This document shows positions 11,926-24,800 of a stretch of DNA of 64,000 nt, piece after piece. Position 1 is the stretch's first letter. Each line of letters starts with the position of its first letter. The position numbers were made by a program, and so were the translations under genes. The notes under the pieces are model-generated. The model worked only from the letters and a program-made list of their open reading frames with translations. It ran no database searches and was not told the DNA's origin. This DNA comes from Mycteria americana (taxonomy: Eukaryota > Chordata > Aves > Ciconiiformes > Ciconiidae), in NCBI RefSeq assembly GCF_035582795.1, contig NC_134367.1:82009062-82073061 (forward strand), written 5' to 3'.

Positions 11926-12194
11926 GGTGCCGCCGGAAAGGCGGCGGGCCGGGCCTCGCCGCGCGCCGGAAGCGCCCGCCCCCAACGGCCGCCTCGCGCC
12001 GCCCCCAACGGCCGCGGCGGGCGGGCCGGCCCGCGCCCTGCCGCCGCTTGTGGCTGCTCGGGGTTGCGGAGGGAGCGGAGGCGGGAAGGGCGAAGGCGGC
12101 CCTGAAAGGCGAGGGCTGAGCTCTGTCGCCTGAACGGACACCGCAGCCATCGGGGGCGGGGGGGAAGAGATAACAGACACGTTAACGACGCTGC

Positions 12195-12200
12195 TTTAAT
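12195..12200 (-). terminator. GNPAT: Possible GNPAT poly(A) signal
   Basis: TTTAAT on the plus strand (ATTAAA on the minus strand). Other ATTAAA sites lie at about 12393-12398, 12408-12413 and 12552-12557, so the functional one is unclear. All lie within 640 bases of the PDCD2 start codon. Confidence 0.35.
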
Positions 12201-12782
12201 TCCATTTTTAAATATAACATTCACGAAGTAATTAAAATAATAATGCCAAGTCGCCTAAAAAAACCACAGCGAAACAAACCCCAACACAATTAGCATTTCT
12301 GGTTATTGCCCAAGATTGGGTTTGTGCTCTTCATTCATAAGGGCCTCACCTCACATTTAGACAGCCAGCAACGTATTTCTCTAAATATTAATTTTAATAG
12401 CAAGTCTTTTAATTCCCTGTTACATTTTTACATCCATGAAATATTTGAAAGCAATCACATTCCTTGTTACAAGTCTAGAAAAATGTATTTAAGTAGCCAT
12501 TACTGTGCACGTCTCTTAAATATTTATCAAAAAAAAAAAAAAAAGACAATGTTTAATCTGTTTTAAAAAAACAAACCACAGTGAGGATACAAATACAACT
12601 CTAACCCTCAGCGGCAACAGTTTCCAAGTGGCAATGGAGAGCTGCCCCGCTGAAGAACACCTCTCCGCCTCCCAGGCTGGCCGGGCAAGAGGGGAACCTC
12701 GCCTGCGCCCGTCCCTGCTCCGGCTGGGCGGTGGCCGGTGTTCTCAGCGGGCGCTTACATCCAGCACAGCATCAGGAACCGC
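12195..12782 (-). other. GNPAT: GNPAT 3' UTR (approximate)
   Basis: Sequence after the GNPAT stop, partly GC-rich near 12640-12780 and AT-rich beyond. It includes a 16- to 18-base A run on the plus strand near 12530. The 3' end is set only by candidate ATTAAA signals. Confidence 0.5.
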
Positions 12783-12826
12783 TCAGAGTCGTGCAGCCAC
12801 AGGTTTCTGTACAGGTATCCTAGCGT
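12783..12826 (-). CDS. GNPAT: GNPAT coding exon 16 (last, PTS1)
   Basis: Acceptor TTCGTTAG. It encodes [14 protein letters not shown] and the stop TGA (plus-strand 12783-12785). The final ARL is a PTS1-type tripeptide, and [11 protein letters not shown] aligns with human TPIGKPATAKL. Confidence 0.93.
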
Positions 12827-15800
12827 CTAACGAAAAAAAAAATAAAAGTAAACACTTATCATCCAAATGCTGTAAATACCACTCCGTTAAACTACTTGTT
12901 GCTTTGTTTTCCTTGGTCATTGGGTTGCACGGTATTTCAAATAAAGAAGGGAGATTCAAAGCTGCAGGTCAATGACACTAGAAAAAGTATTGTAAAAAAA
13001 ACATCATTAGGATTTTTATGCAGCTAAATCTAAGGAACTACTAGGGAAAAAAACACTCCATCTGACGTACGTGCATTGTCCAAAGTAATTTAGAACTTGA
13101 GAAGCTCTCTTCAAATTAATTAGAGAACACTTACCAAACATGTCCAGGATTTTATTAACAGCCTCTTGATTTACATTGTAAGTGAATCCATTTGACCTAC
13201 AGTTAAAAGAAAAAAACCTGTTTCTTCAGTGAATATTTCTTAATTCCAGTCATTTCTATACAAATAATCTGAGTTAAACATTTTCATCATTACAGCATAT
13301 TTTTCATCCTACCAGCATACATATTAATTTTAAGGACATGGCAGACTTCTAAGCAGATTGTACTCAAGGATAGTTATGGTTTCTTTATCCTTCCTCTTGT
13401 TCACAGTCCCCATGTCTCTCTCTTCCCTTGATCTTTATTAGGGACAACTGCAGGAAGAGAATGTTTGTTTGTTTTCAGTCATATCATTTTCAACACCATC
13501 TCTCTGAAACTGAAGCAAATCTTCAGCTGATGTCAGATTCTGTTGCACTCGATTTATTCCTTTTACTTGAAAGGGGAATTTATCTACAGACATCTGTTTA
13601 GCACAGTGACATGGCAGGGGATGTAACAACAACAGTACTTTGTGCACTTTCCAAGAGCACTACAAACCTTAACCAATTCATTTCCTGAACAAAGGCATAA
13701 AATAGCTCAGGGCCATCAGCTGCCAACTACGGCCTGTGAAACACTCAAGACAATGTGGGGACTTGTTGTATCAGGGACTGCCATGGTTATACTTTTAAAT
13801 ACAGTAAGAAGCACCACAACACAAATTAATTTGATGACAGGAAATGCATGTCACCGTATTTTTGTACAACAATAGCTGGTTTTTAATCTTAGGCCTATAA
13901 ACTATGAACTGTGTTAAAAGACTTTAATGACTAAGCTTTCAGTTAAACTAAAATGACATCTCAAACTAAAGCTTTGAGATGTCAGTGCTGAAACCCCCCC
14001 AAAATTAGTAGTATTCCTGATTATTGCTTACATTGCCTGATGAGGCTTACTGTAACACACAGAGTAACTCTTCTATTAAAAATAGGCAGGACTATTCTCT
14101 TTACTTATCAAAGCCTTGGGAGAAACTTTGAAAACTAAAAGGTTAAGGGAGTCAGAAGAAGCCCACTAGTGAGTTAATGAATTTTGTTGCTGGGTCCCAC
14201 AGGAGTGTTTTTACTATGAGGGGGTGCCATTCTGCTTCTACAACGTGTACAGAAAGGAACTACCTAGGTCTTCACCATCAGGCAGGTAAATCCAATCAAC
14301 CTTCAGTTGACTGGTGCTCAGGCAGTCAGGGTTCTGCTGTTCTGCTTCATACTAATAGCTCAGTCATTAGGAATTGCCAGTAAGACCACACACAGACTTC
14401 TATACACCAAAAAGCCAGTTACTTACATTTTCTTCTTCTTCACTGCACCTAGTTGCACAAGAGCTGCTAAGGCATTTTTCTGCATGTCCGAAGACAGCGC
14501 TTCATAACACTGCGTATTCCCTACAGAGAAAGCAGAAATACAATGAAAAAAGTTTTATCACTGTCCATTAACAGGTTACATTTGTAAAATCATATTGGAT
14601 AACGGCTGTACACACCCTTCTCAAGAAGCTGAAAAACAAAGTTGCGGACTCCAGGTATAAACTGCTTCTCCGTAAAGGCTTCTTTTGTTTCCTTTGAGAG
14701 GTATCTGAAAATTAACTAACATTTAAAAAAAAAAAATTAGCACTTCTTTCCTTTTGATTGTCACCTTGTTATGAATTACAAACAGACGTGTCCTCATAAG
14801 TAAGTAATACTGTTACATTTTGAAAAGTGTAGGAGAGGAACTCAAAAGGTATCATTACATAGAGCATCTGAAATTTTTATTACTGTTTAACAAGCATGAG
14901 AATCCTAATATTAAAATAAGATTCAGTATTACTATAATAGTTACCTTAGACATTAATTTAACATTCCTGTTCTCACAATCAAAAATGGTATAATTTTTTT
15001 AAAGCAATATCTGTTTTATAGATGGACAAAAACTGGGCAAATCAGTACAGTTCAGCCCAAATCAGTACAGTTCAGCCCAAGTCATACGCCAGCTCGTTAA
15101 CGGATTCCACTAGGTTCAAACATCTACAGTCCCACCAACCTTATGCTGACATACCTGAGATTTTAGCTCCTGTTTTTGTATACATTGCTTATTACAGGAA
15201 TGTGTTTAGTCTTATTAAAACCTTGGAAAACCAAAAGAATTTAAAGACATAGGCATGGAATTAATGACTCCCCCAAAAAGCTATCAGATACAAGATGCGA
15301 ACTCATTTCCGCACCTGGCAGGACAGCCCACATAAAATGAGTTAAGCAAGAGCTCTTTGTAAGAAAGAGCAATGAACCTGGTAGCTGCACGCTCCCCGAG
15401 AAGCTTATAAACACACAATGGGCCATCACATTACAAGGTAGTTACTGCTTTAGTCAATTGGAAAAGTCTGAGCCAAAAGCTGAAATCAGGATCCTGGGGA
15501 GGATCTGTGGGTGATGTTTAAAGATATTTATTACTCCTGTTTCTCAACTCTGGCACTCCCCAGCCATGAAAACAGTCACTATACTGCAGAAGTATCATAG
15601 CTCTCCTAGTTTCCCTATAAAACACAGGAGAAAAAAGATAATTTTCTGAAGAACAACATACCTGATAACCTTCCACAAAAGGTCTGAACATAGCTGACAA
15701 GAAAGACACTATAACACTTCCTTTGTCGGTAGGGTAGATTTCCTGTTGACTTATTTGAATGGCATCGCATTTTGTGAGTAGAAAACATCCTTCCTCAAAA

Positions 15801-18800
15801 TCCTGGGAGACAGAAGCATAACTGAAATTTTAACACCTACAGTAAGTGCAGCTACCTTCCCCCACACAAACAACAACAAAAACCACACAACAGAACACCA
15901 CTTCCATTTCTGAACTTAGTTCTCAAGAGACCCAAACCAAAATTTTCCTATATACTAGAAACACCCTTATAAAAAGGCAGGGGGAACATGTTCTTAAACA
16001 CAGCAGTATCTCGATGCACAAGAGGCCTAGGAGCAAAGAAAGCAACTGTGGCTGCTATTGTAACAGCCAGCCTGAGCTCCCTCAGCATTTTGTCAGAATA
16101 GGGTCAGGTTGTCTGGTTTAGGGTTTTTTCTGTGGGTGTTTTTAATTTATTTATTTATTTTTAAAGTCAGGGTTTGCCTTTATCTCATGTCCACTGTTTG
16201 CGATAAATGATAACATAGTTCACTGCCCTCTACAAAAGAGACAACACAATGGCCAAAAGTTACAAATTATGGAAATGTCAATGACAAAACCATTCTACTG
16301 CCAATACCGGCGGTAAGGGCGAGGGGACACAGGACACACACAGAACACGAGGGGATGGGACAGAGGCATGACAGACACATGGATGACTGGAGGGGTGGGG
16401 TGCTAAGAGATCCCTTAACATTATAGCAACTCTTTCGTTTGACTCCACTGAAGTCAGTCATAGCCAGTCACCTTCCTGTTCCCTGCTTGGTTTTGGTACT
16501 TAAAAGAAGCTGCAAGAGGCAACAATTGCTAACAACAAAAACTAAACATAACAGTGTTGATCAGCCTTTAAAAAAAGGCCCAATTCTCCTCTATATAAAA
16601 ATCTAGGAGATTTTAATATAGTTGCAAGTCTTGAATACTCTTATGAAAATTATACTTACCTCTTTTTTTTTAATGCAGGAAAGATCACAAATATCACCAT
16701 CAGATATTTGGCCTTAGCACTGATAACTATCACATTTAATCAGTTTTAAATCCAAATAAAAACTACACGTGGACTTACCAGTTTATATCAGGTATGACAC
16801 TGAACCAGATTTTTTACTAATAAACTTGTGCTCACCTGCATTTCAAGCTGGCTGGACTAGAGCCAGCTCCGACCCAGCAGGATGTGTACAAACTGACACA
16901 GCAAGTCCTGCAGAGAGCAAAATGCTGCCTGCAGTTTTCACAGCTTGCCTGTGTCCAGCTGTGTTAGGAGAGCACGCAGACATACCAAGCCCTGTAATAA
17001 GGCAGTATGCAGGAACAATACTGGCTTTGTCTGAGTAATGGTTGTATGGGTCAGGGGGTGAAATGAGGGGAAACTCTTTTCAAGCAAATAGGATGCAACT
17101 AAAGCTCCCATAAGACTCTACGAGGGACACTGTTATGCCATTAGGAAAGTTCTCACTTCAAAAACCTTCACGGGCTGCATCACTTCAACTCTGTAGAAGA
17201 CTCTGGCTGCAGAAATTTAAATCAGGCTTTACTATAAGCACTTCCCTCATAGTGCTTGCAATGTACTACCTGAATCTACACGAGATAAATGCCAGTAATA
17301 AAAAGCTAAAAGGGCTCAGCCATGAACCATCAAAATATTAAAATAAGTTTACTAATGCACAGGAACATCGAAACCTTCAGAGTTCAAGGCATAAGAGGAA
17401 CATTAGCCATTGTATAAACACTACAGAGTAGATACTGCCACGCTGTGCACTCAAGGAGAGGTGAGTACAGAGGCGTACTTTAACAGATGAGGCACTGGGT
17501 GTTGGCACAGTCCTCTGATAGCCTTGCCATCACAGACCACACACATGGAGCTACACTAAACAACTGATCATAGCTGCACTAGAAGGAGTATAATCAACCA
17601 GAGGACAATAGGTACTTAAATTTAGAATTGCATACTCTATTTGTCAAAGATAACAAGGGCATACAATGGTTGATCATTAATTGGTATAATACCTGTAGTT
17701 TAACTTTCTGAAAGAGCAGCAGTGCCCCTCTGCTACACAGTCTGCAAGAGCTTTTAGGAAGAATTATCCTGGTGTACACTCAATGAGAGTTCCTGTTTTG
17801 TTTCTGTGCTGACAGAACATACCCACTCTGTGACAGAATTCAATTAAATCTATATTAACACTTTTTTCTTCAGAGCCTAAGGTCTCTTTCATAACTGCAG
17901 AGCAAGAGGACAGTATTTACACTTCATTTAAAAGACTGCTTTACATATATTTTTATATCTGTGCTGGAAGACTGGTGGCTTTATGCAAAAAAGCCAAATG
18001 TCTGCTACAGTTCATTTTAATAGTTCAGAATTGGGCAATTTCAGGATTTTTAGTTTTTTACTGGAAGGGGCGAAAAAAAGATTGCATATGCAACCTTGTG
18101 GATTCAGACAGTGTTTTGCAACTAACCAAATGATCCCCTTTTAAGTTCCCCCTCCCACTTACAGATCAAGTTGATATCACTGTAGATGTTTATCACAAAG
18201 CAGTTGTTCGGCAGAGCCCTGAAATCAGATGCTATTTTAGTTGGCTGCATTACTGACTATCAGTATTTTTGTACAAAGGATGTTTTTACCTTCAGTGAAA
18301 TGCCAGGAAAGAAGATGAACTCATCAGAAAAAACATCTCTCAAGAAGCTGAAGCAGCTATAGACCTCCTCTGAAAAAAATATTGTAAAGTACTGTTGTTT
18401 AAAAATGTAATTTAAAACATGCAAATGAAAAGCCATTTACTCCTTATTTTAGAGAGCTCCTACTTCAAATAAAATTTGGACTTGACATTAAAAGCATTAC
18501 ATATACAGTAGAAACCACCACAACAGAACAGCAAGTACTCAAAGCACTTGATTCAATCATTACCAAAAGGAAAGAGCAGGGGGTTGTAGCTTCTGAGAAC
18601 ATGCACTAAGTACCACATAATCAGATGCTGCACAAAACTAAAGTATGTATTCTGAAACATTTCTTTAAGAGCCAAGTATTGGAAAACACTGAAATACTTC
18701 AGAAACAGTAGTGGGAAGAGAAGACAGACTGAGAACTGGCTGCACGGTACGTAAGTGTGAGCTGTGTGTAATTTGTAACCTAAAAAGCTGGTCTGCTGAA

Positions 18801-21800
18801 CGCCAACAAAAGAAGACACTTAGGAACAGGGATCAGCTCATCTTAACCCTGCCCTCTCAGCAGAATATACCTACTTTCAAAAGTATCAAAGGGTAAACAA
18901 ACAAAAAAGGCAAGCAAAATACCCTTGTCCCCTCCCAACACATCCACCTTATGCCACACGACCTTATCCAGAGTATAACAGTCTCAGATAGCACCCACTA
19001 GCAGTCACGGGAACCTCGTGCTCCTCTCACAGCTGACAGCGCAAGGAGCAAAGCCAGCGGGCTCTCAGAGCTGCCCAAACATACCTTTTCTGAAGCTGCG
19101 TGTCATCTGCAAGGCAACTGCCACCAGAGATGGACGCACAAACACGTTCAGCAGCTGGTTTCTGTAGGTGGCACACATGAGGATGGCCAGAGCATGCTTA
19201 AAGACAATTTCCCCTACGGCTCCATCTTCCACTCCTTTGTCATTTAGGATCACGTGGCCATCCACAAGGCGAGCAATGTTGGAGTGCAGGGCGAGGCCAG
19301 ACATGACTGCTTTTTTGGCACACAGGTTATCTAGCAGGAAAATGCAACACTCAGGAAGGTGCAAAAGGGAATAAAACTCTATTGAAACAGCCTAAAATGC
19401 ACCAGTATTTCATTAAGTTTTATCACTGAAGACCAGTTATTACACCAAACATTCAGTTAGAGAGATGTTCTGAAATAATCCATACCAGGAATTGGCAGCC
19501 TAGACATAGTGTGAGATGGAGAGAACAAATTTCAGACATTTCTGTAATTAAAGCACTTTAAATTCTTCCACTTGCTAACAGTGACAAATACTTCCTTTGT
19601 CTCTGGAACAAGTATTCTGAGCCTCCAAATAAAAGAGGATAGATCTGTTTGATGGATACATTCATCAGTAAGAAAATAGAGACCATACTTGTGCTTAGGC
19701 ATTTCTGACACTACAAGTTTTGAATCAGAGGTACCAGTCTTCATAATGTTTTTCCTCAACTCTCATATACAAGGAAGGCCTCATCCCAAATTAAGTTTAA
19801 AGAAATCCTAACGTAAGTATCGTTACATAATATACTTGCTCAAAGAGAAACCAGACTGTACTCAAATCCAAATCTCTTCTTGTTTCATAAGATAATCCTT
19901 TTAAAATGCCTAAAGCAGGGACGTGCGTGGCTTTGGTTTTTGTTTTTTTTTTTAAAAAACAACAAAGTTCTTCAAAGGCAGGCATGAATTTCACAAACCT
20001 GTGGGCTTTGGTCAAGCTTTTTTGTCAGTGTCACACAGCATGACCTTTATTCAGATAAAGAGCAGCATGTCAAGTCTTGAAAATACACTCACCTTTTTAG
20101 AATACCTTACACTTTAAACACTACCAAAACATTCGCTGCATCAAATGTGAGCTCTTTGGCAAGCAAGGAAAGAAGCAATAAAAACTTCTTACTGAACACT
20201 AAAATACACTTTACATGTTCAGAGCACCACAAGCATATCAAATCAATATAGCCCCTGACAGAAAAAAAAAAAAAAAAAATCATGTTCTTTTCCCTTGACA
20301 TAGATTTCACATAGAATCTCCTTGCATCTTATTTGCTCCTTCAGCCTACTTTGTTCCAGTTTTGCTAAAGCTCCTAAGTTTCTCAATGCAATAAGAAGCA
20401 GAAGTCTGAGCAAGTCATTTTGCAGTTCCTGTTTTTAATATAAAATTTCTAACAGCCAAGCAAATGTTCTGCCTCTAACAATCAACCAGCACGACAAAGA
20501 CAGAAACAACTAGCTGTTTGGAGACAGAAGAACGGACAGGGTACATGTAGTTGCTGACTTTGTGATGTCACCAAATTAGCCTTCAAAATATATTTATTCT
20601 TTCAAATTATTGACAATCCAAAACAAAACAACACCTTGTTTCTATGCAACTGATGCCTAGAGCAGGGCCAGCACACTCCAACAAAACCTACTCAGCTGTT
20701 GTCATTCCTCTATTTCATTACCATGCCTATTTGCTATTCCCTGACTACACTGCAACTCTACTAAAGCAAAAGCTTATTCATTGTTGCTAAGAAAAAAACC
20801 AAAATAAATAAGCAAACCCAAATGTGTCTGTTTTTCAGTTTACTGTGCAGTAAGATTCTAAATGATGTTTAAATATTGCCATGAAATTCTTCCTTTTACC
20901 AGTCTGGCAGGAGCAGACCTTGTCTGCATTCACTGCAGTGCAGATCTGTGAAAGGAGAAGGGGTTTTCTTCCAGAAATGACAGAGTTCTGTTATAACTGT
21001 AGCCTGCTCCTATTTCTTTATTGCAGTACTGAGAGGGATCCTTTATTATACACGACTACAAAAGCAAAGATCCATGGTACATTATTTTTCTTTTCTAGCT
21101 TTACCACTTACGTCCTGAGGCTTTAAAATTAATTACCTGTATCACCTTGACTCACAGAGAGGAGTTTAAAACAATTGTTCAGAAAGTTTGGAAGGAGAAT
21201 CAACCTTTCAGCAGCCAATATATACATATACATTTTATTTATTTATATATATATATTAAAAAAAGAATGTGTGTATAAATATATAAATAAAACCACCAAA
21301 GAAGCCTTCTCCCCAAAAGCCATCACTGTTTCTGGGGATAAAGTGAAATTTAAAAATAAATAGACAACTTATAGTTTTTATTTTCTCTCACCCATTTGTT
21401 TCCACTAGTTCTTTGCCACAGTAACAACTTATACTATAGTCAGTATCAAGCAATAAACACAGCATTACACCATGTTAAGTGCTGCAGATCAGGTAATTGC
21501 CTGTGACTTACATAAGGTTCAGAAAGATAGACACTAGGCAAATCTCAGTACTCTAACACAAGTACCTTATAATTTCCCCCTCATTCCACACTTCAGGATA
21601 TACCAGTAAAGTATCTGTTCTGCTTCCACCTAACTGTTTTTAAAAGTATTATCTTCTACAGGCTAAGTCAAAACCTATCAGGTTTTAGCATAATTTTTAG
21701 CATATCCTAAAATCCATTTACAACTCGGAGGAAAACATTCTGTAAAGTTGTCACCATACACTGCTTCCACAGAAATATAATTTATCTTTCATAAGCAACA

Positions 21801-24800
21801 AAAGGAACAGAAATAACACTTGCTCTGCATACCAGGCCATTCAATGAATCCTCCAAAAGTCTGTGTTAAGCCTTTAAGCCACAGGGTCTTTTCTATTAGA
21901 AGTTCAAAATCCATGGCTGGCAAGTTCTGGAGCAAGACGGCAGCAACTAGCACCCATGGGCTCAAAACCATGTTTTCTATTTGCAGGAGCTCCATTTTAT
22001 AAGCTACATCACTGACAAATTCTTGGATATCCTCAGATGGCTTTTGGGGAAGATGCCTGAAAAGAACAATGCAGTTCAAGGTAAAGAGCTCCAAAAACTA
22101 GAATATATATCACACCCTTCCTTATTTATTCTGTATGACTCCCAGATCCATAACTACTTTATAGCACCTAATGTGTGGAGGGTGATTCTATCTATGTGCT
22201 ATGTAGAACAGAAGTATAGAGCAAAACATCAGTAGCTTCACAATAGTGTTTGAAACACAGATCTCTATTGATGCTGTACACTTGCTATCTTAAAAAAAAA
22301 AAAATCAAAAGCATTATGTTTTATATAACAAATTGCAAAAGCCGCCCAATCCAGAGCTACAGCTCCCTGGCACATGATCACATAACAGTTTGCAGTAATA
22401 AAGCAAGAAAGGGAGAGAAAGGCAGAATTTTAAAGTGGCAAAACAATCAAATTCTCAGAAAACAGAGCTTTGCCTGCCTCATGCACTATCATTAATTTTT
22501 AACATGGCATCTTCCCGACACCGTACAAAGTTATGCAAGTAACAACCTATTTCAGGAACACCCAATCACAAGCATGATAAGCCTCTGCTCAGACAAAACA
22601 GGTTCAGCAGTCTAAATAGTCAGATGGAGGGGAGATGAGAGAAGTTGAAAACAAAGTACAAGAGAACAACTTAATTATTTTACATAGGTGAGGACTAAAC
22701 AAATGCTTTTCCTGTGCATACACCATGGAAAGATGTGGTACCTGGGAACCAAATTGTACGGGCACCGATTGATTCTCCCAGATGCCAAGGTTCTAAGTGA
22801 TACCGGCTGGCCAACGTAGATGTGTATGGTACCAAAACTGTCACTGAGGATTCTTCTGGCTTTTAACAACCCCTAAGAAAATGGGAAGAGCAAAATTCAA
22901 GTTTTGGGTGTGTATACAGGGTGTGTATACATCCACCTATGTTCTGTTCTTAAGGAAATTACATACAGACGTAGATTCTTTGGGCTTTGGGACTCCTAGG
23001 AGTTCATATGCATAGAGAGATTCTTCTAATATCCTCTCATAGCTGATGCTGATGGGAACAAGGTACGTGTCAAAGACTTCACGTTTCAAAAATGGTTCCA
23101 TCACAATGCTGAGAAGACCTGCAAATTGAAAAAAAAGAAAAAAGTGAATCAGCTGGCTTTTTTGAGGTGGGAAAAGCAACTGCATTTTAACTTTGAAAAA
23201 GGTATCTTCAAATTTTAGAAACTACTAATACATGTGCACTGTGCTTGTTCTCTCTTCAAGCAAGCAGAAGCACAAGACATTGCCCAGACTTTAAAACAGA
23301 AGGCAAATGTAAGCAATGCATTTGGACAACTATTTGTGCTCTTTTCAGCAGCACTGCTCTGCACTCACGCAGCATCTTCCTTCTAAAAATTCCCCATTAC
23401 TTTTACAGTTTGCTTACAATATTCCTCTGCTGATAAGGGCATGCCTATTTTCTAGAAAGAAAATGGGGAAGAGTCATGCAATTAGGTACACAACGGGGCA
23501 CAGGGAGAGACAGCAGTACAATGCAAGAGACATGTATTGCCGTTCTTTGTATGGCCTTGGAACTCTAACCATAGTGTTTTCCACTAGTCTGACAGACCTC
23601 ACCAATTTCCCACCACTTTAACATCCCTTCCTGTCTGAAGAACTTAACAAAGCACATAGCCACTAATGAAAATGCCAATAATCATAAAAAGTTCCAAGTT
23701 TTCAACAAACCTACCAAACTTTGGAGTCAGAGTCTTGGCGGTGCGGCTTCTAGTCCCTTCAAGAAAAAATTCAATTGGGGCATAGCCACTCTTCAAAAAT
23801 AAAACCAAAAAAAAAGCTGGTCAGAAAAATAAAAACATTTCTACTTTACTGCCCACAAATAGTTTTAAGTACTTAAAATGTAAGGTTTTTTTAACAGAAG
23901 CCATGCACGTCTAACTTCAGTCATCTCAGCCTATATTCATCCATTGTATTTGCCACACCATGTAGTTAAATTAATGAAAATATTGTGTCTGTCATGAGAT
24001 ATGGGCACATGATCCAAAGTAACTGATGAGCAGCAATTTGTTTACCAGCTACTGCTGAACTATAATAACAGAGTGCATGCATGCTCTTCACCTACAGCAA
24101 TTCTGAGGTAAAACACATTTAATCAGATCACAGTGAAGACTTTCAATCCCGTAGTTATAACATCATGCATATTTCACATGAATCATTCCAACAGAGTATT
24201 TCTTAAGCATACATTTTGAGAGTTCAGTAATTTATTTACCCTTAACATTGTTTTTACATATTCAGCAAACACTGCCCAGTAGAGTCTGTTCCCACCGAAG
24301 GAACGTCGCATAAAAAAGGCGCCTGCCCTTCGTAGCAGCTCACCAACTATTTTCATTCCTAAGAAATCTGAAAAACAATCAAACAAAAACCAAAACCACA
24401 CACACAAAACTTACTGATTAATATCAGCCAGCAGAATCAACCACTTTCTCTAATACACTGACTCAATCACCAGAATAAAGAAGATCTCTTTCAAGGATTC
24501 TGTTGTTGCAAATACCTTTATTTGCTTTCAGATTGTCCAGCAAGACTTACGTAGACATGAATGGCATATTATAATATGCTTTCAATTTTTTTTTTTTTGT
24601 AAGCAGCATTCACTTATAAGCAATTTATTTTTGTAATTTAGATGGCCAGATTTCAACCATAATAAAGACTAAATTTTTGAGGTACATTGTCTCACTCATC
24701 TTCAGAAAGATCAGTTACCACTGAATGTATCCTAGAAGACACAGAAATTAACTGACCAATTACACTATATTATACCATTTATGATGCTGACTTATCACTT

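Larger units (their letters stand above)
11140..12130. promoter_or_regulatory. PDCD2: CpG island and PDCD2 promoter region
   Basis: About 1 kb of dense CpG covering PDCD2 exons 1 and 2 and the sequence upstream of the ATG, flanked by AT-rich DNA on both sides. The GCCGCCATGG context at 11918-11927 around the start is favourable for translation. The transcription start is not visible but should lie in about 11930-12130. Confidence 0.8.
14716..18289 (-). other. GNPAT introns 11 and 12
   Basis: Introns 14716-15661 and 15803-18289. The first contains the 20-base tandem duplication at 15041-15080. The second has only short A- or T-rich runs. I see no coding sequence or RNA gene. Confidence 0.7.
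18370..22741 (-). other. GNPAT introns 8, 9 and 10
   Basis: Introns 22057-22741, 19331-21832 and 18370-19084. The 2.5 kb intron 9 holds an AT microsatellite at about 21215-21290 and several A runs. Nothing else is recognised. Confidence 0.7.

Noticed and set aside
11926-12180. An upstream in-frame ATG adding 85 residues to PDCD2
   Set aside because: No stop interrupts the frame, but the ATG at 11925 has a good context and gives the conserved family N-terminus. The extension is GC-driven sequence without similarity to PDCD2.
11091-12224. A 377-codon open frame on the minus strand through the PDCD2 island
   Set aside because: It is one continuous frame only because GC-rich DNA has few stops. 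Part of it coincides with true exon 2, but it ignores clear splice sites and continues into intron and upstream sequence.
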